NCBI GenBank assembly: GCA_963751665.1
Contig: CAVVVF010000001.1
Location: 558,001-622,000, forward strand
From: AC-69 sp963751665
GTDB lineage: Bacteria; Actinomycetota; UBA4738; HRBIN12
Direction: 5' to 3'
Length of the DNA: 64,000 nt
Shown here piece after piece: positions 46,359-55,212 of this stretch. Both the position numbers and the translations under genes were made by a program. Within the stretch, counting starts at the first letter, position 1. Every line of letters begins with the position of its first letter. Under the pieces are notes generated by a model. The model saw only the letters and a list, made by a program, of their open reading frames with translations. It made no database searches and was not told the origin of the DNA.

Positions 46359-46997
46359 ATGCCCGGCATCAAGATCCTGATCGTCGACGACCACCCGGTG
46401 ACCCGGGAGGGGCTCCACTCCGCCCTGGACCTGGAGGAGGGAGTCCAGGTGATCGGCGAGGCCGCGAGCGGAGAGGAGGCCGTCACCTCGGCCGGTGAGC
46501 TGCGGCCGGACGTGGTCTTCATGGACGTCCGGATGCCGGGCATGGGCGGGATCGAGGCCACCAGGGCCATCAAGCAGGCGTCTCCGGACACCCGGGTCAT
46601 CCTGTTCACCGTGGACGAGTCCCGAGCGTCCATCTCCGAGGCCATCCAAGCCGGTGTCTCCGGATACCTGCTGAAGGACGCGTCGGCGGGCGAGCTTGTG
46701 AACGCGGCTCGCCTGGCCGTGGAGGGCAAGGCCGTCATCCACCCTCAGCTCACCAGGGCCTTCATCGAGGAGGTCCAGCTCGCCGACAAGCGTCCGGACG
46801 TCCCGGGGCTCTCCAACCGGGAGAAGGAGATCCTCCAGAAGGTGGCCTACGGGGCCACCACCAAGGAGGTCGCCCACGACCTCGGGATCTCCCCCCACAC
46901 GGTGAAGACCCACCTCGAGCGGATCTTCGAGAAGCTGGGGGCGAACGACCGGGCCCAGGCCGTAGCCATCGCCATCCGAAGCGGCATCGTCGAGTAG
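46359..46997 (+). CDS. NarL/FixJ-family response regulator
   Basis: A 212-residue regulator. The receiver domain (KILIVDDHPVTREGLHSAL) has phosphoacceptor Asp56 in VVFMDVRMPGMGGIEATRAI and the conserved Lys in GYLLKDASAGELV. The LuxR-type HTH (LSNREKEILQKVAYGATTKEVAHDLGISPHTVKTHLERIFEKLGANDRAQAVAIAI) is complete. The next gene on the strand, 84 bp on, is a histidine kinase with a degenerate receiver, its likely partner. Target genes unknown. Confidence 0.94.
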   Translation: MPGIKILIVDDHPVTREGLHSALDLEEGVQVIGEAASGEEAVTSAGELRPDVVFMDVRMPGMGGIEATRAIKQASPDTRVILFTVDESRASISEAIQAGVSGYLLKDASAGELVNAARLAVEGKAVIHPQLTRAFIEEVQLADKRPDVPGLSNREKEILQKVAYGATTKEVAHDLGISPHTVKTHLERIFEKLGANDRAQAVAIAIRSGIVE

Positions 46998-47081
46998 CCG
47001 CCGCCCAACGGCGGCCCGCTCCCTCGACCGGCCCGGCGGGTCCCCTTCCTCAATCGCCCTTCGGGCCAACCGATACCAAGG

Positions 47082-48338
47082 ATGATGCCCACCAAGCTGC
47101 TCCTGTGCGACACCGCGGACGGGCTGGCCCAGCTGCAATACGCCCTGCTCAAGTCGGGCACGGACATGGAGACCGAGGCCGTGACCGACGGGTTCCGCGC
47201 GGTCGACGTCGCGGCGAGGATCCAACCCGACGTGGTCGTGGTCGAGGCCGGCCTCACCGGCCTGTCGGGGGCGGAGCTGGTCCGGCGTCTCATCGCCACC
47301 GTCCCGGAGACCAAGGTCATCTGCTGGACATCGCTTGACTCCCCATTCACGGCCGCGGAGATGATCGCGGCAGGGACCTCCGGGTACCTGCTGAAGTCGG
47401 ACGGCCCCGAGGTGGTCGTCCGGGCCATCCGCTCGGTGCTCGACGGGAACGTCAGCATCAGCCCACGGGTCGCCGAGCTGCTCGCCGAGGGCTTCGCCGA
47501 TCCCGGGCGCGCGTACCGCGAGCTGAACACGGCGGCCGTGAAGGACTCGGCCGCGGTCGAGGGGGAGGTGACCTCGGCCAAGGCCGACTTCCTGGCGAAC
47601 GTCTCGCACGAGCTTCGCACCCCGATCACCGTGGCCAAAGGCATCGCCTACGTGCTTCGGAATCGCGGGATCTCCGAGGAGGAGCGGGAGGAGTTCCTTG
47701 ACAAGATGAACGACTCGCTCGAGAAGCTGATGATGATCGTGGACGAGATGCTGACGGTCGCCGAGCTCGAGCAGGGAACGCTCTCGCTGAAGCTCACCGA
47801 GGTCGATCTGGCGCCTCTCATCCGCCACGCCGCCGACGAGGCCCACCGCCACTACCCGATCATCGAGATCCAACGGCTGATCCCCGAGCGACTGCCGGCG
47901 CTGGCGGACCCGGTGCGGATCTCCGAGGTCATCCGCCAGCTCCTGGACAACGCGTGCCGGTACTCCCCCGAGGACCGGCCGGTCAGCATCCGGGCCCGGA
48001 CCGTGGACGAGGGCGTGGTCCTGTCGGTGACCGACCGTGGCGTGGGCATGGCTCGCGAGGTGGTGGCCCAGGCGTTCAACGAGGCCTTCACCACCGGCGA
48101 GGACAGCCTTCGAAAGGAGCGGTCCGGGATCGGCATCGGGCTGCACATGGCCAGGCGCCTGGTGCTCCAGCACGGCGGCATCATCTGGGCCGATCCGGTT
48201 CCCGCGGGCGGCACGCGGGTCTCGTTCTGCATTCCGGCGCACCGCGGCGAGAAGATCCTGACGCCGCCCAAGCTCTCCAACGAGGACATCGGACCCCCGG
48301 ACGACCGGTTCGATCACCCCACGATCACCTGGTCGTAG
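47082..48338 (+). CDS. Histidine kinase with N-terminal pseudo-receiver domain (Glu in place of Asp)
   Basis: A 418-residue cytosolic protein with no membrane helix. Residues 3-125 are receiver-like: the phosphoacceptor position is Glu55 (DVVVVEAGLTGLSG), the strand-1 acidic pair is reduced (LLLCDTADG), yet Lys105 (SGYLLKSDG) is kept. HisKA follows with His176 in FLANVSHELRTPITVAKG, then HATPase_c: N-box QLLDNACRYSPED, G1 DRGVGMA, G2 GIGIGLHMARRLV. Glu can mimic phospho-Asp, so the receiver may be locked or sense a protein partner. It probably phosphorylates the upstream NarL regulator. Confidence 0.9.
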   Translation: MMPTKLLLCDTADGLAQLQYALLKSGTDMETEAVTDGFRAVDVAARIQPDVVVVEAGLTGLSGAELVRRLIATVPETKVICWTSLDSPFTAAEMIAAGTSGYLLKSDGPEVVVRAIRSVLDGNVSISPRVAELLAEGFADPGRAYRELNTAAVKDSAAVEGEVTSAKADFLANVSHELRTPITVAKGIAYVLRNRGISEEEREEFLDKMNDSLEKLMMIVDEMLTVAELEQGTLSLKLTEVDLAPLIRHAADEAHRHYPIIEIQRLIPERLPALADPVRISEVIRQLLDNACRYSPEDRPVSIRARTVDEGVVLSVTDRGVGMAREVVAQAFNEAFTTGEDSLRKERSGIGIGLHMARRLVLQHGGIIWADPVPAGGTRVSFCIPAHRGEKILTPPKLSNEDIGPPDDRFDHPTITWS

Positions 48339-48346
48339 CGGTCCCC

Positions 48347-49596
48347 TCACCCCACGACGACCCCGTCGTAGCGGTCCACCACCTCGCAGATCTCCCGGAG
48401 GGCGTTCCAGAGCTCCGTGGCCCGACCGCCGGTGAAGTCCCGCTCGGCCATGGGCATCCGCTCGAACAGGACGGTGGGGGTCCCAGCTCGCGCGGCCTCC
48501 AGGGCCATCCGAAGGTTCGGCAGGTTGCCCGGACCGTACGGAGCGTCACAGACCACCAGGAGGTCCGCCCCGCGGATCATGCTCCGGCACTCCGTCCGCC
48601 GATCCAGCGTCGATCTCCGAGAACGGCGGCACGGTCACGCGCAGCAGGTTCATACGCTCGGCCACCACGGCATCGGTGTCGGTAGCGTGCAGGACGCCCA
48701 CGCTGACGTCGTAGCCGGCCGCGGCGAGCCGCCGAAGGAGAGGCGCGCCGCGGCCTGCGCCGCCGATCACGTGGGCCCTCCGGCCGAGCGGGGTGGGCAC
48801 GGCCCGAGGGGGCCCCACGCGGACGGCGGGCCGTCCCGTGAGCTCGTCCGAGACGACCTCTCCCTCCACCCCGTAGACGCTGCGCAGGAGGTCGCGCGGT
48901 CACCACGCGTTCGGGTGAGCCCTCGGCCACCACCCGCCCCCGATGGAGCGCGATCATCCGGTCGCAGGTCGCGGCGGCAACGTTCAGGTCGTGGAAGATC
49001 GCCAGCACCGCCGTCCCGTCCCGTTCGGCCAGCCCGCGCACGATCGACAGCAGGTCGAGGACGTGGCGGATGTCGAGGTGGGTGGTGGGCTCGTCCATGA
49101 GCAGCGCCGGGGCGTCCTGGGCCAACGCCTGGGCCAGGACCACCCGGCGCTGCTCCCCTCCGGACAGCTCCTCCACCGGCCGGTCCGCCAGGTGCTGCAC
49201 CGAGGTCGCCACCATGGCCTCCCGGACCCGGGCCCAGTCGCGGGGACTTCCCCCTCCCCACGCCGAGAGGTAGGGGGTCCGGCCCATCAGGACCATCTCG
49301 AGCGCCGTGAACGAGAACGCCGGGACGACGTCCTGGGGCACCACGGCCACCAGCCTGGCCGCTTCCCTGGCCCGGAGCCGGTACGGGTCTTGGCCCGAGA
49401 GCAGGACGGTCCCCGAGCCCGGCCGGAGGGCCCGGGATGCCACGCGGATCAGCGTGGTCTTGCCCGAGCCGTTCGGGCCGACCAGCCCGACCACCTCGCC
49501 CGGGTTCACGGTGAGGCTCACGCCGTCCACGACGGGTACCCCGCGGTAGCCGGCGGTCACCCCGTCGAGGACCAGCGCCGGATCACGCGCGGGCAT
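48347..49596 (-). CDS. btuD: Cobalamin-type ABC importer ATPase with C-terminal Rossmann-like extension (two frameshifts)
   Basis: Residues 1-250 are a FecCD/BtuCD-type ATPase: Walker A GLVGPNGSGKTTLI, Q-loop VPQD, signature LSGGEQRRVVLAQALAQD, Walker B LLMDEPTTHLD, and FHDLN H-loop. After one-base insertions near 48896 and 48606 the reading continues through GRRAHVIGGAGRGAPLLRRL, GYDVSVGVLHATDTDAVVAE, then RSMIRGADLLVVCDAPYGPG and AARAGTPTVLFERMPMAERDF, ending at 48347. This roughly 160-residue extension looks like a nucleotide-binding Rossmann domain and is absent from ordinary BtuD. It overlaps btuC by 14 bp. Confidence 0.82.
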
Positions 49597-50623
49597 CGGC
49601 TCCTCTTCCCTCGCGACGGAGCAGATACAGGAAGAACGGACCGCCGAGGAGCGCGGTCACGATCCCGACGGGGAGCTCCTGCGGAGACAGGACGGTCCGG
49701 GCCACCAGGTCGGCCAGGATCAGCAGCGTCGGCCCCGCGAGCAGCACCGCCGGGAGCAGGCGCCGGTGGTCGGCCCCTACGACCATCCGGAGCAGGTGGG
49801 GCGTCATCAGGCCGACGAACCCGATCACGCCGGCCACCGACACGGCGCACGCGGCGAGCAGGGCCCCGACCGCGATCGTCCGCCGCTTGAGGCGTGATAC
49901 CTCCACACCGAGCTGGGCCGCGCGCTCCTCCCCCAGCGAGAGCAGGTTCAGGTCGTGGGCGGTCAGTGCGGCGGCGGCCAGCCCCACCGCGACGAGCGGC
50001 ACGACCGCCCCGATCGCGCCCCAGCCTTGGCCCACCAGGCCACCCAGCAGCCACGCGTAGATGTCGCGAACCTGCTCGCCGGAGAACGACATCACGAGCG
50101 ACATCGCGCTCGAGATCACGGCGGCCACGGCGATCCCGGCGAGGAGCAACGTGGCCACGTGCACGGTTGGCCCGATCCGGGCCAGCCGGTACACCAGGAA
50201 CGCCGTGAGGAGCGCTCCGGCGAACGCCGCCAGCGGAACGCCGAAGGCCGCCAGCGCCCCCGAACCGGCGAACACGATGACGGCGATGGCCCCGAGCGCA
50301 GCGCCGGAGGAGACCCCGATGATGGCCGGGTCGGCCAGGGGGTTTCGGAACAGGCCCTGGAACAGGGCACCCGACGCGGCGAGCGCGGCTCCCACCACCG
50401 CCGCGAGCACCACCCTGGGCAATCGAAGCTGGAGCAGGATCACCTCGGTCGATCCGGGCACCCCGGCGGGCCGGCCGGTGATCCCGAGCTTCCATGCGAT
50501 GACCCGGACGCTCGTCAACGGCGAGATCCACACCGTCCCCACCGCCACGGCGAGCAGGAACGACGCTACGAGCACCGCGACGAGCACCGCGAGGATCCGC
50601 CCGTACCGCCGAGGCGCGATCAT
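49583..50623 (-). CDS. btuC: FecCD/BtuC-type ABC importer permease
   Basis: A 346-residue protein with about ten transmembrane helices. PRVVLAAVVGAALAASGALFQGLFRNPLADPAIIGVSSGAALGA is the permease signature of B12/siderophore importers; GVIGFVGLMTPHLLRMVVGADHRRLLP is the cytoplasmic coupling region, and LPVGIVTALLGGPFFLYLLRR the C-terminus. ATG 50623 overlaps the btuF stop (ATGA), and it overlaps btuD by 14 bp, so the three are one operon. Cobalamin rather than iron is indicated by the riboswitch upstream of btuF. Confidence 0.92.
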   Translation of the reverse strand: MIAPRRYGRILAVLVAVLVASFLLAVAVGTVWISPLTSVRVIAWKLGITGRPAGVPGSTEVILLQLRLPRVVLAAVVGAALAASGALFQGLFRNPLADPAIIGVSSGAALGAIAVIVFAGSGALAAFGVPLAAFAGALLTAFLVYRLARIGPTVHVATLLLAGIAVAAVISSAMSLVMSFSGEQVRDIYAWLLGGLVGQGWGAIGAVVPLVAVGLAAAALTAHDLNLLSLGEERAAQLGVEVSRLKRRTIAVGALLAACAVSVAGVIGFVGLMTPHLLRMVVGADHRRLLPAVLLAGPTLLILADLVARTVLSPQELPVGIVTALLGGPFFLYLLRREGRGADARA

Positions 50624-51576
50624 CCGAACGCTTCGGGGTGGAGCGCTCGCGCGAGGAGCCGGAGCCCGTCCACCACCCTCGGTCCCGGCCTGCTCACGAG
50701 GTCCGCGTCGATGGGGACCACGCGTCCGGCCGCGATCGCGGCCACGGCGTCGAAGCCGGGACGGGAGGCCACGGCCTTCGGACTTGCCCCCGACTCGGAT
50801 GACACCAGGTACACCTGGGGGTCCTGACGGACCAGGTCCTCCACCGACCACTGCGGATAGTCGCTCTTGGCCTGGGCCGAGACCGACCGGCACCCCGCCC
50901 TGGCGAGGAGGTCGCCGATGAACGTGTCCGGCCCGACCGTGGTGAGCGGCGGGTAGTACACCTCGTAGAAGCAGGACACCTCGGGATCGCCGGCGACGCG
51001 CCCCTCGACGTCCGCCGCCTCCCCCCGCATCCTCGACACCACCGCATCCGCGGCATCGACCGTTCCGGTCAGCCGGCCCACGGTCTCGATGTCGTGGAAC
51101 ACGTCCGCCAGGTCGGTGGAGTCGGTGGTGAACACGGGAACGCCCAGGTCACGCAGCCGCTTCTTCCACTGCTCGCCGCCCGAGATCGTGAGGAACAGGT
51201 CGGGCCGAAGCGACACGACCTTCTCGATGTTGGGGTCGACCCCGAAGTCGCCGGCGCCACCGATCTCGTCGATCCTCTTCGCCGCCGCGGGATAGTCGTC
51301 GAAGGCCCCCGACACCCCGACCAGCCGATCGCCGAGCCCCAGGGCGAACACGATCTCGGTGGCCGAGGGGGCGAACGTCACGATCCGCTGGGGCGGTGAG
51401 TCCAGCGTGACAGCTACGCCGTCGTCGTCGGTGATCGTGACGGGGAACGAGCCGACGGCGGTCGCCGTGGGCTCGGTCGCGCGCGGCGCGGTGCCCGCGC
51501 CGCGCGCACACCCCGCCATCAACACGGCCAGCGCAAGGGCGATGAAACGGTGGGGGCGGGACCGGGTGAGTCGCAT
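50620..51576 (-). CDS. btuF: BtuF-like periplasmic-binding lipoprotein for cobalamin
   Basis: A 318-residue class III solute-binding protein. The lipoprotein signal (ALALAVLMAGC, Cys22 for lipidation) anchors it outside the membrane. The two lobes (RIVTFAPSATEIVFALGLGDRLVGVSGAFDDYP; WSVEDLVRQDPQVYLVSSES) flank a backbone helix, and Glu residues that dock BtuC are plausible at EIVFAL and GEAADVEG. It is first in btuFCD, directly behind the B12 riboswitch, which fixes cobalamin or a precursor as the likely cargo. Confidence 0.9.
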   Translation of the reverse strand: MRLTRSRPHRFIALALAVLMAGCARGAGTAPRATEPTATAVGSFPVTITDDDGVAVTLDSPPQRIVTFAPSATEIVFALGLGDRLVGVSGAFDDYPAAAKRIDEIGGAGDFGVDPNIEKVVSLRPDLFLTISGGEQWKKRLRDLGVPVFTTDSTDLADVFHDIETVGRLTGTVDAADAVVSRMRGEAADVEGRVAGDPEVSCFYEVYYPPLTTVGPDTFIGDLLARAGCRSVSAQAKSDYPQWSVEDLVRQDPQVYLVSSESGASPKAVASRPGFDAVAAIAAGRVVPIDADLVSRPGPRVVDGLRLLARALHPEAFG

Positions 51577-51614
51577 CGCGCGTCTCCTTTCGTGCGAAGG
51601 ACGACACTCGCTCG

Positions 51615-51850
51615 CCTCGGGGCAGGTCTCCTGACTTCCGGATCACCGCTCCCCCGACCCTTCCCGGGTTCCCCTTGCTGGGACCCAGTGGTCTCGTCGG
51701 GATCGCTCCCCGGTCACAGTGGCGCGACCGTGCCGGACTCACACCGGCTTCCCTCTTCGCGGGGACGGGATCCGCCCGCCCCGCTTCCGGCCCCCGCCGG
51801 AACCGCCGGCTGGGGCCGCCTCGAGGACCGAACTCTTCAGTTGTGGCGCG
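51615..51850 (-). ncRNA. Cobalamin (B12) riboswitch controlling btuFCD
   Basis: Read on the minus strand, GGGAAGCCGGTGTGAGTCCGGCACGG (about 51752-51727), followed by CGCCACTGTGAC, is the conserved B12-aptamer core. The B12 box GTCAGGAGACCTGCC is at 51635-51621, about 45 nt before the btuF start. Side stems between 51760 and 51850 complete the aptamer. B12 binding would sequester downstream sequence and repress import. The 5' boundary is approximate. Confidence 0.92.
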
Positions 51851-51966
51851 GAGTCTATCCCCTTGGATCGGGGCGCGGCGAGACGCCGATGGCGGGGAGG
51901 CGGCCTACGACCTTCCGCGCTAGCAAGGATCCGAAACCCGGTCTATGCTCGGTTCGGGAATCGGGG

Positions 51967-52668
51967 TTGCGCAAGATTGTCGGCTGCCTGGTCATCGCCT
52001 TGGTCGCCGCGGGTTGCCGCGACGCGACCGCGACGTCGACGCCCCCGCTCGGCCCCTCGGATCTCCAGATCCACGAGTCCCCCACCCCGTTCACGGAGGT
52101 CGAGGCCGGGGGGGTGACGGCCATGATCCCCGACCGGTGGCACCCGCAGCTCTTCGCCGGGGCCGGCGACGCCCAGCAGGGGTTCATCGCCTCTCCCAGG
52201 CCCGGGGACTGGGACGGGGGCCGCGCTCCGATCGAAGGGATGGCCGCGATGTGGGTGGACGGGACGCGGATCGGCGTGCCGTCCGACTATTACTACCTGG
52301 CCGCGACGGGATCCGCCCTCGACGCGCTGACCAGATCCCCCGAGTGCAGCGCGACCAAGAACCTGATCGTGGTCAACCACCGGCCGTCCTTCGCGGACGG
52401 TCCCCTCGAGTCTCCGGGCGACTACGTGGCGATCGGCCAGGGCGTGTGCCGGACCAACGACACGGCCACGCGATGGGCCTACTTCGTGGCCGCGCCCGGG
52501 TACGGTCCGGTCCGCACGGTCGGCATCCCGAGCTCCGGCCTGTACATGGTCGTCGCCGTCATGAGGGACGAGCCGGGGGCGGCGGCGGCGCTCGACACTC
52601 TCCTTCGCCGAACCGAGTTCGGCGGGGACAGCGTCTCGGACTTCATCGCAGCCGCGCGCGCGGCGTAG
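51967..52668 (+). CDS. Secreted lipoprotein of unknown function
   Basis: A 233-residue protein with signal KIVGCLVIALVAAGC and lipobox A-A-G-C, lipidated Cys at residue 16, then a Thr/Pro linker and a globular domain (GGVTAMIPDRWHPQLFAGAG, QGFIASPRPGDWDGGRAPIEGMAAMWVDG, VAIGQGVCRTNDTATRWAYFVAAPGYGPVRTVG). TTG 51967 is proposed since it places the signal at the N-terminus; ATG 51889 would bury it. TATGCT lies 18 nt before the TTG. No family recognised. Divergent from the riboswitch; convergent with gcvT, overlapping by 26 bp. Confidence 0.75.
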   Translation: MRKIVGCLVIALVAAGCRDATATSTPPLGPSDLQIHESPTPFTEVEAGGVTAMIPDRWHPQLFAGAGDAQQGFIASPRPGDWDGGRAPIEGMAAMWVDGTRIGVPSDYYYLAATGSALDALTRSPECSATKNLIVVNHRPSFADGPLESPGDYVAIGQGVCRTNDTATRWAYFVAAPGYGPVRTVGIPSSGLYMVVAVMRDEPGAAAALDTLLRRTEFGGDSVSDFIAAARAA

Positions 52669-53776
52669 GGCCCTCGCGGCCTCGCGGGTTCCGATCGACG
52701 AACGGCGGCTTCACGATGCGCGCCTGGCCCATCCGTCCCCGCACGTCGATGTGGACCTCGGCACCAGGCTCGAACCGCTCGGCCGGCGAGAGGTACGCGA
52801 GCGCGATGCCCCTCTGGATGGTCGGGGAGAACGTCCCGCTGGTGACCTCCCCGATCCGGACCTCGCCCTCCAGCACGGCGCAATGGGCTCGAGGGATGTG
52901 GCGGCGGCCTTCGGTCACCAACCCGCGCAGCCGGGTGGTGACGCCCTCGCGCTTCTGCCGCTCCAGGGCCTCACGGCCCCTGAACGGTCCCTTGTCGAAC
53001 GACACGGCCCAGGACAGCCCGGCCTCGAGCGGCGTCCGCTCTGGGAGCAGGTCCTGGCCGTACAGCGGGTAACCCATCTCCAGGCGGAGCACGTCGCGGG
53101 CACCCAGGCCGCAGGGCTCGATCTGGAACGGCTCCCCCGCCTCCATCAGCTCCGTCCACAGGTCACTCGCCGAAGCGCCTTCGGTGAACAGCTCGAACCC
53201 CACCTCGCCCGTGTACCCGGAACGGGTCAGCACGAGCCGATGCCCTCGGTACTCGGTCTCGGTGCAGCCCATGAAGGGAAGGTCGGCGGCCTCGGGGAAC
53301 AGCGCTCCGACGACCTCGGGGGACAACGGCCCCTGCACCCCCAGGAAGCACCATCCCGGGTGCTCCACCACCTCGGGTCCGGAGGCCTCCTCCCGGAGCA
53401 TCTTCACGACAGGGGCGGTGTTCGACGCGTTCGGCACGACGAAGAACCGGTCCGATCCCAGCCGGTAGGCGATCAGGTCCTCCTCCACGCCCCCCCGGTC
53501 GTTCAGGACCAGGTTGTACATGGCCCTGCCCACCGCCAGGTTCGACAGGTCGTTCGTCAGGGTCCACTGGAGGAGCGGCAGGGCCCCCGGCCCCGCCACG
53601 TCCACCTTGCCGAGATGGCTGAGGTCGAACAGTCCCACCCGCTCGCGGACGGCCCGGTGCTCGGAGACGGTCCCTTCGTACTCGATGGGCATGGCCCATC
53701 CGGCGAACGGGCCGACCTTCGCGCCGAGCTCGCGGTGGACCTCCTCCAGGGGCGACCGGAGCAGGTCCGCGTGCAT
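52643..53776 (-). CDS. gcvT: Glycine cleavage system T protein (aminomethyltransferase)
   Basis: A 377-residue enzyme transferring the aminomethyl carbon from lipoyl-H-protein to THF. EVHRELGAKVGPFAGWAMPIEYEGTVSEHRAVRERVGLFDLSHLGKV is the standard N-terminus; NDRGGVEEDLIAYR carries the catalytic Asp, VLTRSGYTGEVGFELF and RDVLRLEMGYPLYGQDL follow, and the SGTFSPTIQRGIALAY segment ends the domain. gcvH and gcvP are not here; lipoamide dehydrogenase is divergent next door and would serve the complex. TAGGAT lies 6 nt before the ATG. Confidence 0.95.
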   Translation of the reverse strand: MHADLLRSPLEEVHRELGAKVGPFAGWAMPIEYEGTVSEHRAVRERVGLFDLSHLGKVDVAGPGALPLLQWTLTNDLSNLAVGRAMYNLVLNDRGGVEEDLIAYRLGSDRFFVVPNASNTAPVVKMLREEASGPEVVEHPGWCFLGVQGPLSPEVVGALFPEAADLPFMGCTETEYRGHRLVLTRSGYTGEVGFELFTEGASASDLWTELMEAGEPFQIEPCGLGARDVLRLEMGYPLYGQDLLPERTPLEAGLSWAVSFDKGPFRGREALERQKREGVTTRLRGLVTEGRRHIPRAHCAVLEGEVRIGEVTSGTFSPTIQRGIALAYLSPAERFEPGAEVHIDVRGRMGQARIVKPPFVDRNPRGREGPTPRARLR

Positions 53777-53782
53777 GGGTGC

Positions 53783-53788
53783 ATCCTA
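53783..53788 (-). promoter_or_regulatory. Putative -10 hexamer before gcvT
   Basis: TAGGAT, 6 nt before the ATG at 53776, in the 34-bp divergent gap with lpd. No glycine riboswitch fits this space. Confidence 0.45.
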
Positions 53789-53810
53789 CGGATGCGACGG
53801 CGGCGGTAAC

Positions 53811-55202
53811 ATGACCGTTCGGATGGCTGATGGCTACGACGTAGTTGTGATCGGCTCGGGGACGGGAGGCTACTCCTGTGCCCTGCGGTCGGCGCAACTG
53901 GGCAAGCGCGTGGCTCTCGTCGAACGCGACGGCAGGCTGGGCGGAACCTGCCTGCTCCGGGGATGCATCCCCACCAAGGCGCTGCTCCGATCGGCCGAGG
54001 TCCTCGACACCGTCAACCGGGCCGAGGAGTGGGGGGTGAAGGCCAGCGGCTCCCCCGACTGGGACGCCGTGAAGGCCTTCGAGGGGCGGATGGTCGACAA
54101 GCTGGTGACGGGCCTCACCGGCCTCATCAAGTCCCGCTCGATCGACGTCATCCAGGGGACGGCGGTCCTGCGACCCGGACCCTCCGTTTCGGTGGACGGC
54201 AGGGATCTGACCGGTACCGACGTCGTCATCGCCACCGGCTCTTCCCCCAAGCTGCTGCCCGGCGTGTCCGTTACCGACCGGATCATCACCAGCGATCAGG
54301 CGCTCACGTACCCGTCGATCCCCTCCTCCGCGGTGGTCATCGGAGCCGGGGCCGTGGGCCTGGAGTTCGCCTCGTTGTATCGCTCCTTCGGGGCGGACGT
54401 GACGGTGCTCGAGGCACTCCCGCGCATCGCGCCGCTCGAGGACGAGGAGATCTCCAAGGAGGTCGGACGGGCGTTCCGAAAGCGCGGCATCCAGGCATTC
54501 GCCGGCGCGCGCGTGCAGGGGATCGACGAAGTCGGCGATGCAGTGAAGGTGGTCTACGAAGTCGGTGGGGAGAGCAAGACGGTCACCGCCGACGTGTGCC
54601 TGGTGGCGGTGGGGCGCGGTCCGGTCACCGACGGCCTCGGGGTGGAACAGGCGAACGTCGAGCTCGACCGGGGGTTCGTCAAGGTGGACGGGCAGCTCCA
54701 GACCACGGCCCCCCACGTGTGGGCCGTGGGTGACGTCGCCGCCACGCCGCTCCAGCTCGCGCACGTCGCCTTCACCGAGGGGATCGCCGTCGCGGAGCGG
54801 ATCGCCGGGATCCAGGTCCCGGAGATCGACTACGCCGGGATCCCGCGGGTCACCTACTGCACGCCGGAGGTCGCCTCGGTCGGGCTCACCGAGGCCCAGG
54901 CGGTGGAGCGGGGACACGAGGTAGACGTGGAGAAGCTGAACTTCCAGGCCATCGGCAAGGCCAACATCGTCGGCGAGGGCGGGATCGTGAAGCTGGTGGC
55001 CGACAAGGGCGGAGGCCCGGTGCTCGGCGTCCATCTGGTTGGGCCGCACGTGACCGACCTCATCGCCGAGGCCATGCTCATCACCAACTGGGAGGCGGTC
55101 CCCGCCGAGGTGGCCGCACTGATCCACCCGCATCCGACACTGTCCGAGGCTATCGGCGAGGCCCACCTCGCGCTGGCCGGCAAGCCGTTGCACACCGCCT
55201 GA
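53811..55202 (+). CDS. lpdA: Dihydrolipoyl dehydrogenase (E3)
   Basis: A 463-residue FAD disulfide oxidoreductase. VVIGSGTGGYSCA binds FAD, the redox disulfide is GGTCLLRGCIPTKALL (C-x4-C), NAD-binding GAGAVGLEFASLYRSFG, FAD-contacting VWAVGDVAATPLQLAHVA, and the catalytic His in HPHPTLSEAIGEA near the C-terminus. ATG 53811 or 53823 are both possible. It is first in the operon lpdA-E1alpha-E1beta-E2-lipB, 10 bp before E1alpha, and reoxidises E2 and probably the glycine cleavage H protein. Confidence 0.95.
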   Translation: MTVRMADGYDVVVIGSGTGGYSCALRSAQLGKRVALVERDGRLGGTCLLRGCIPTKALLRSAEVLDTVNRAEEWGVKASGSPDWDAVKAFEGRMVDKLVTGLTGLIKSRSIDVIQGTAVLRPGPSVSVDGRDLTGTDVVIATGSSPKLLPGVSVTDRIITSDQALTYPSIPSSAVVIGAGAVGLEFASLYRSFGADVTVLEALPRIAPLEDEEISKEVGRAFRKRGIQAFAGARVQGIDEVGDAVKVVYEVGGESKTVTADVCLVAVGRGPVTDGLGVEQANVELDRGFVKVDGQLQTTAPHVWAVGDVAATPLQLAHVAFTEGIAVAERIAGIQVPEIDYAGIPRVTYCTPEVASVGLTEAQAVERGHEVDVEKLNFQAIGKANIVGEGGIVKLVADKGGGPVLGVHLVGPHVTDLIAEAMLITNWEAVPAEVAALIHPHPTLSEAIGEAHLALAGKPLHTA

Positions 55203-55212
55203 GGGGGCGCCC

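Noticed and set aside
53777..53810. Possible glycine riboswitch before gcvT
   Set aside because: Only 34 bp separate gcvT from lpdA, too short for the aptamer, and no conserved core is present.
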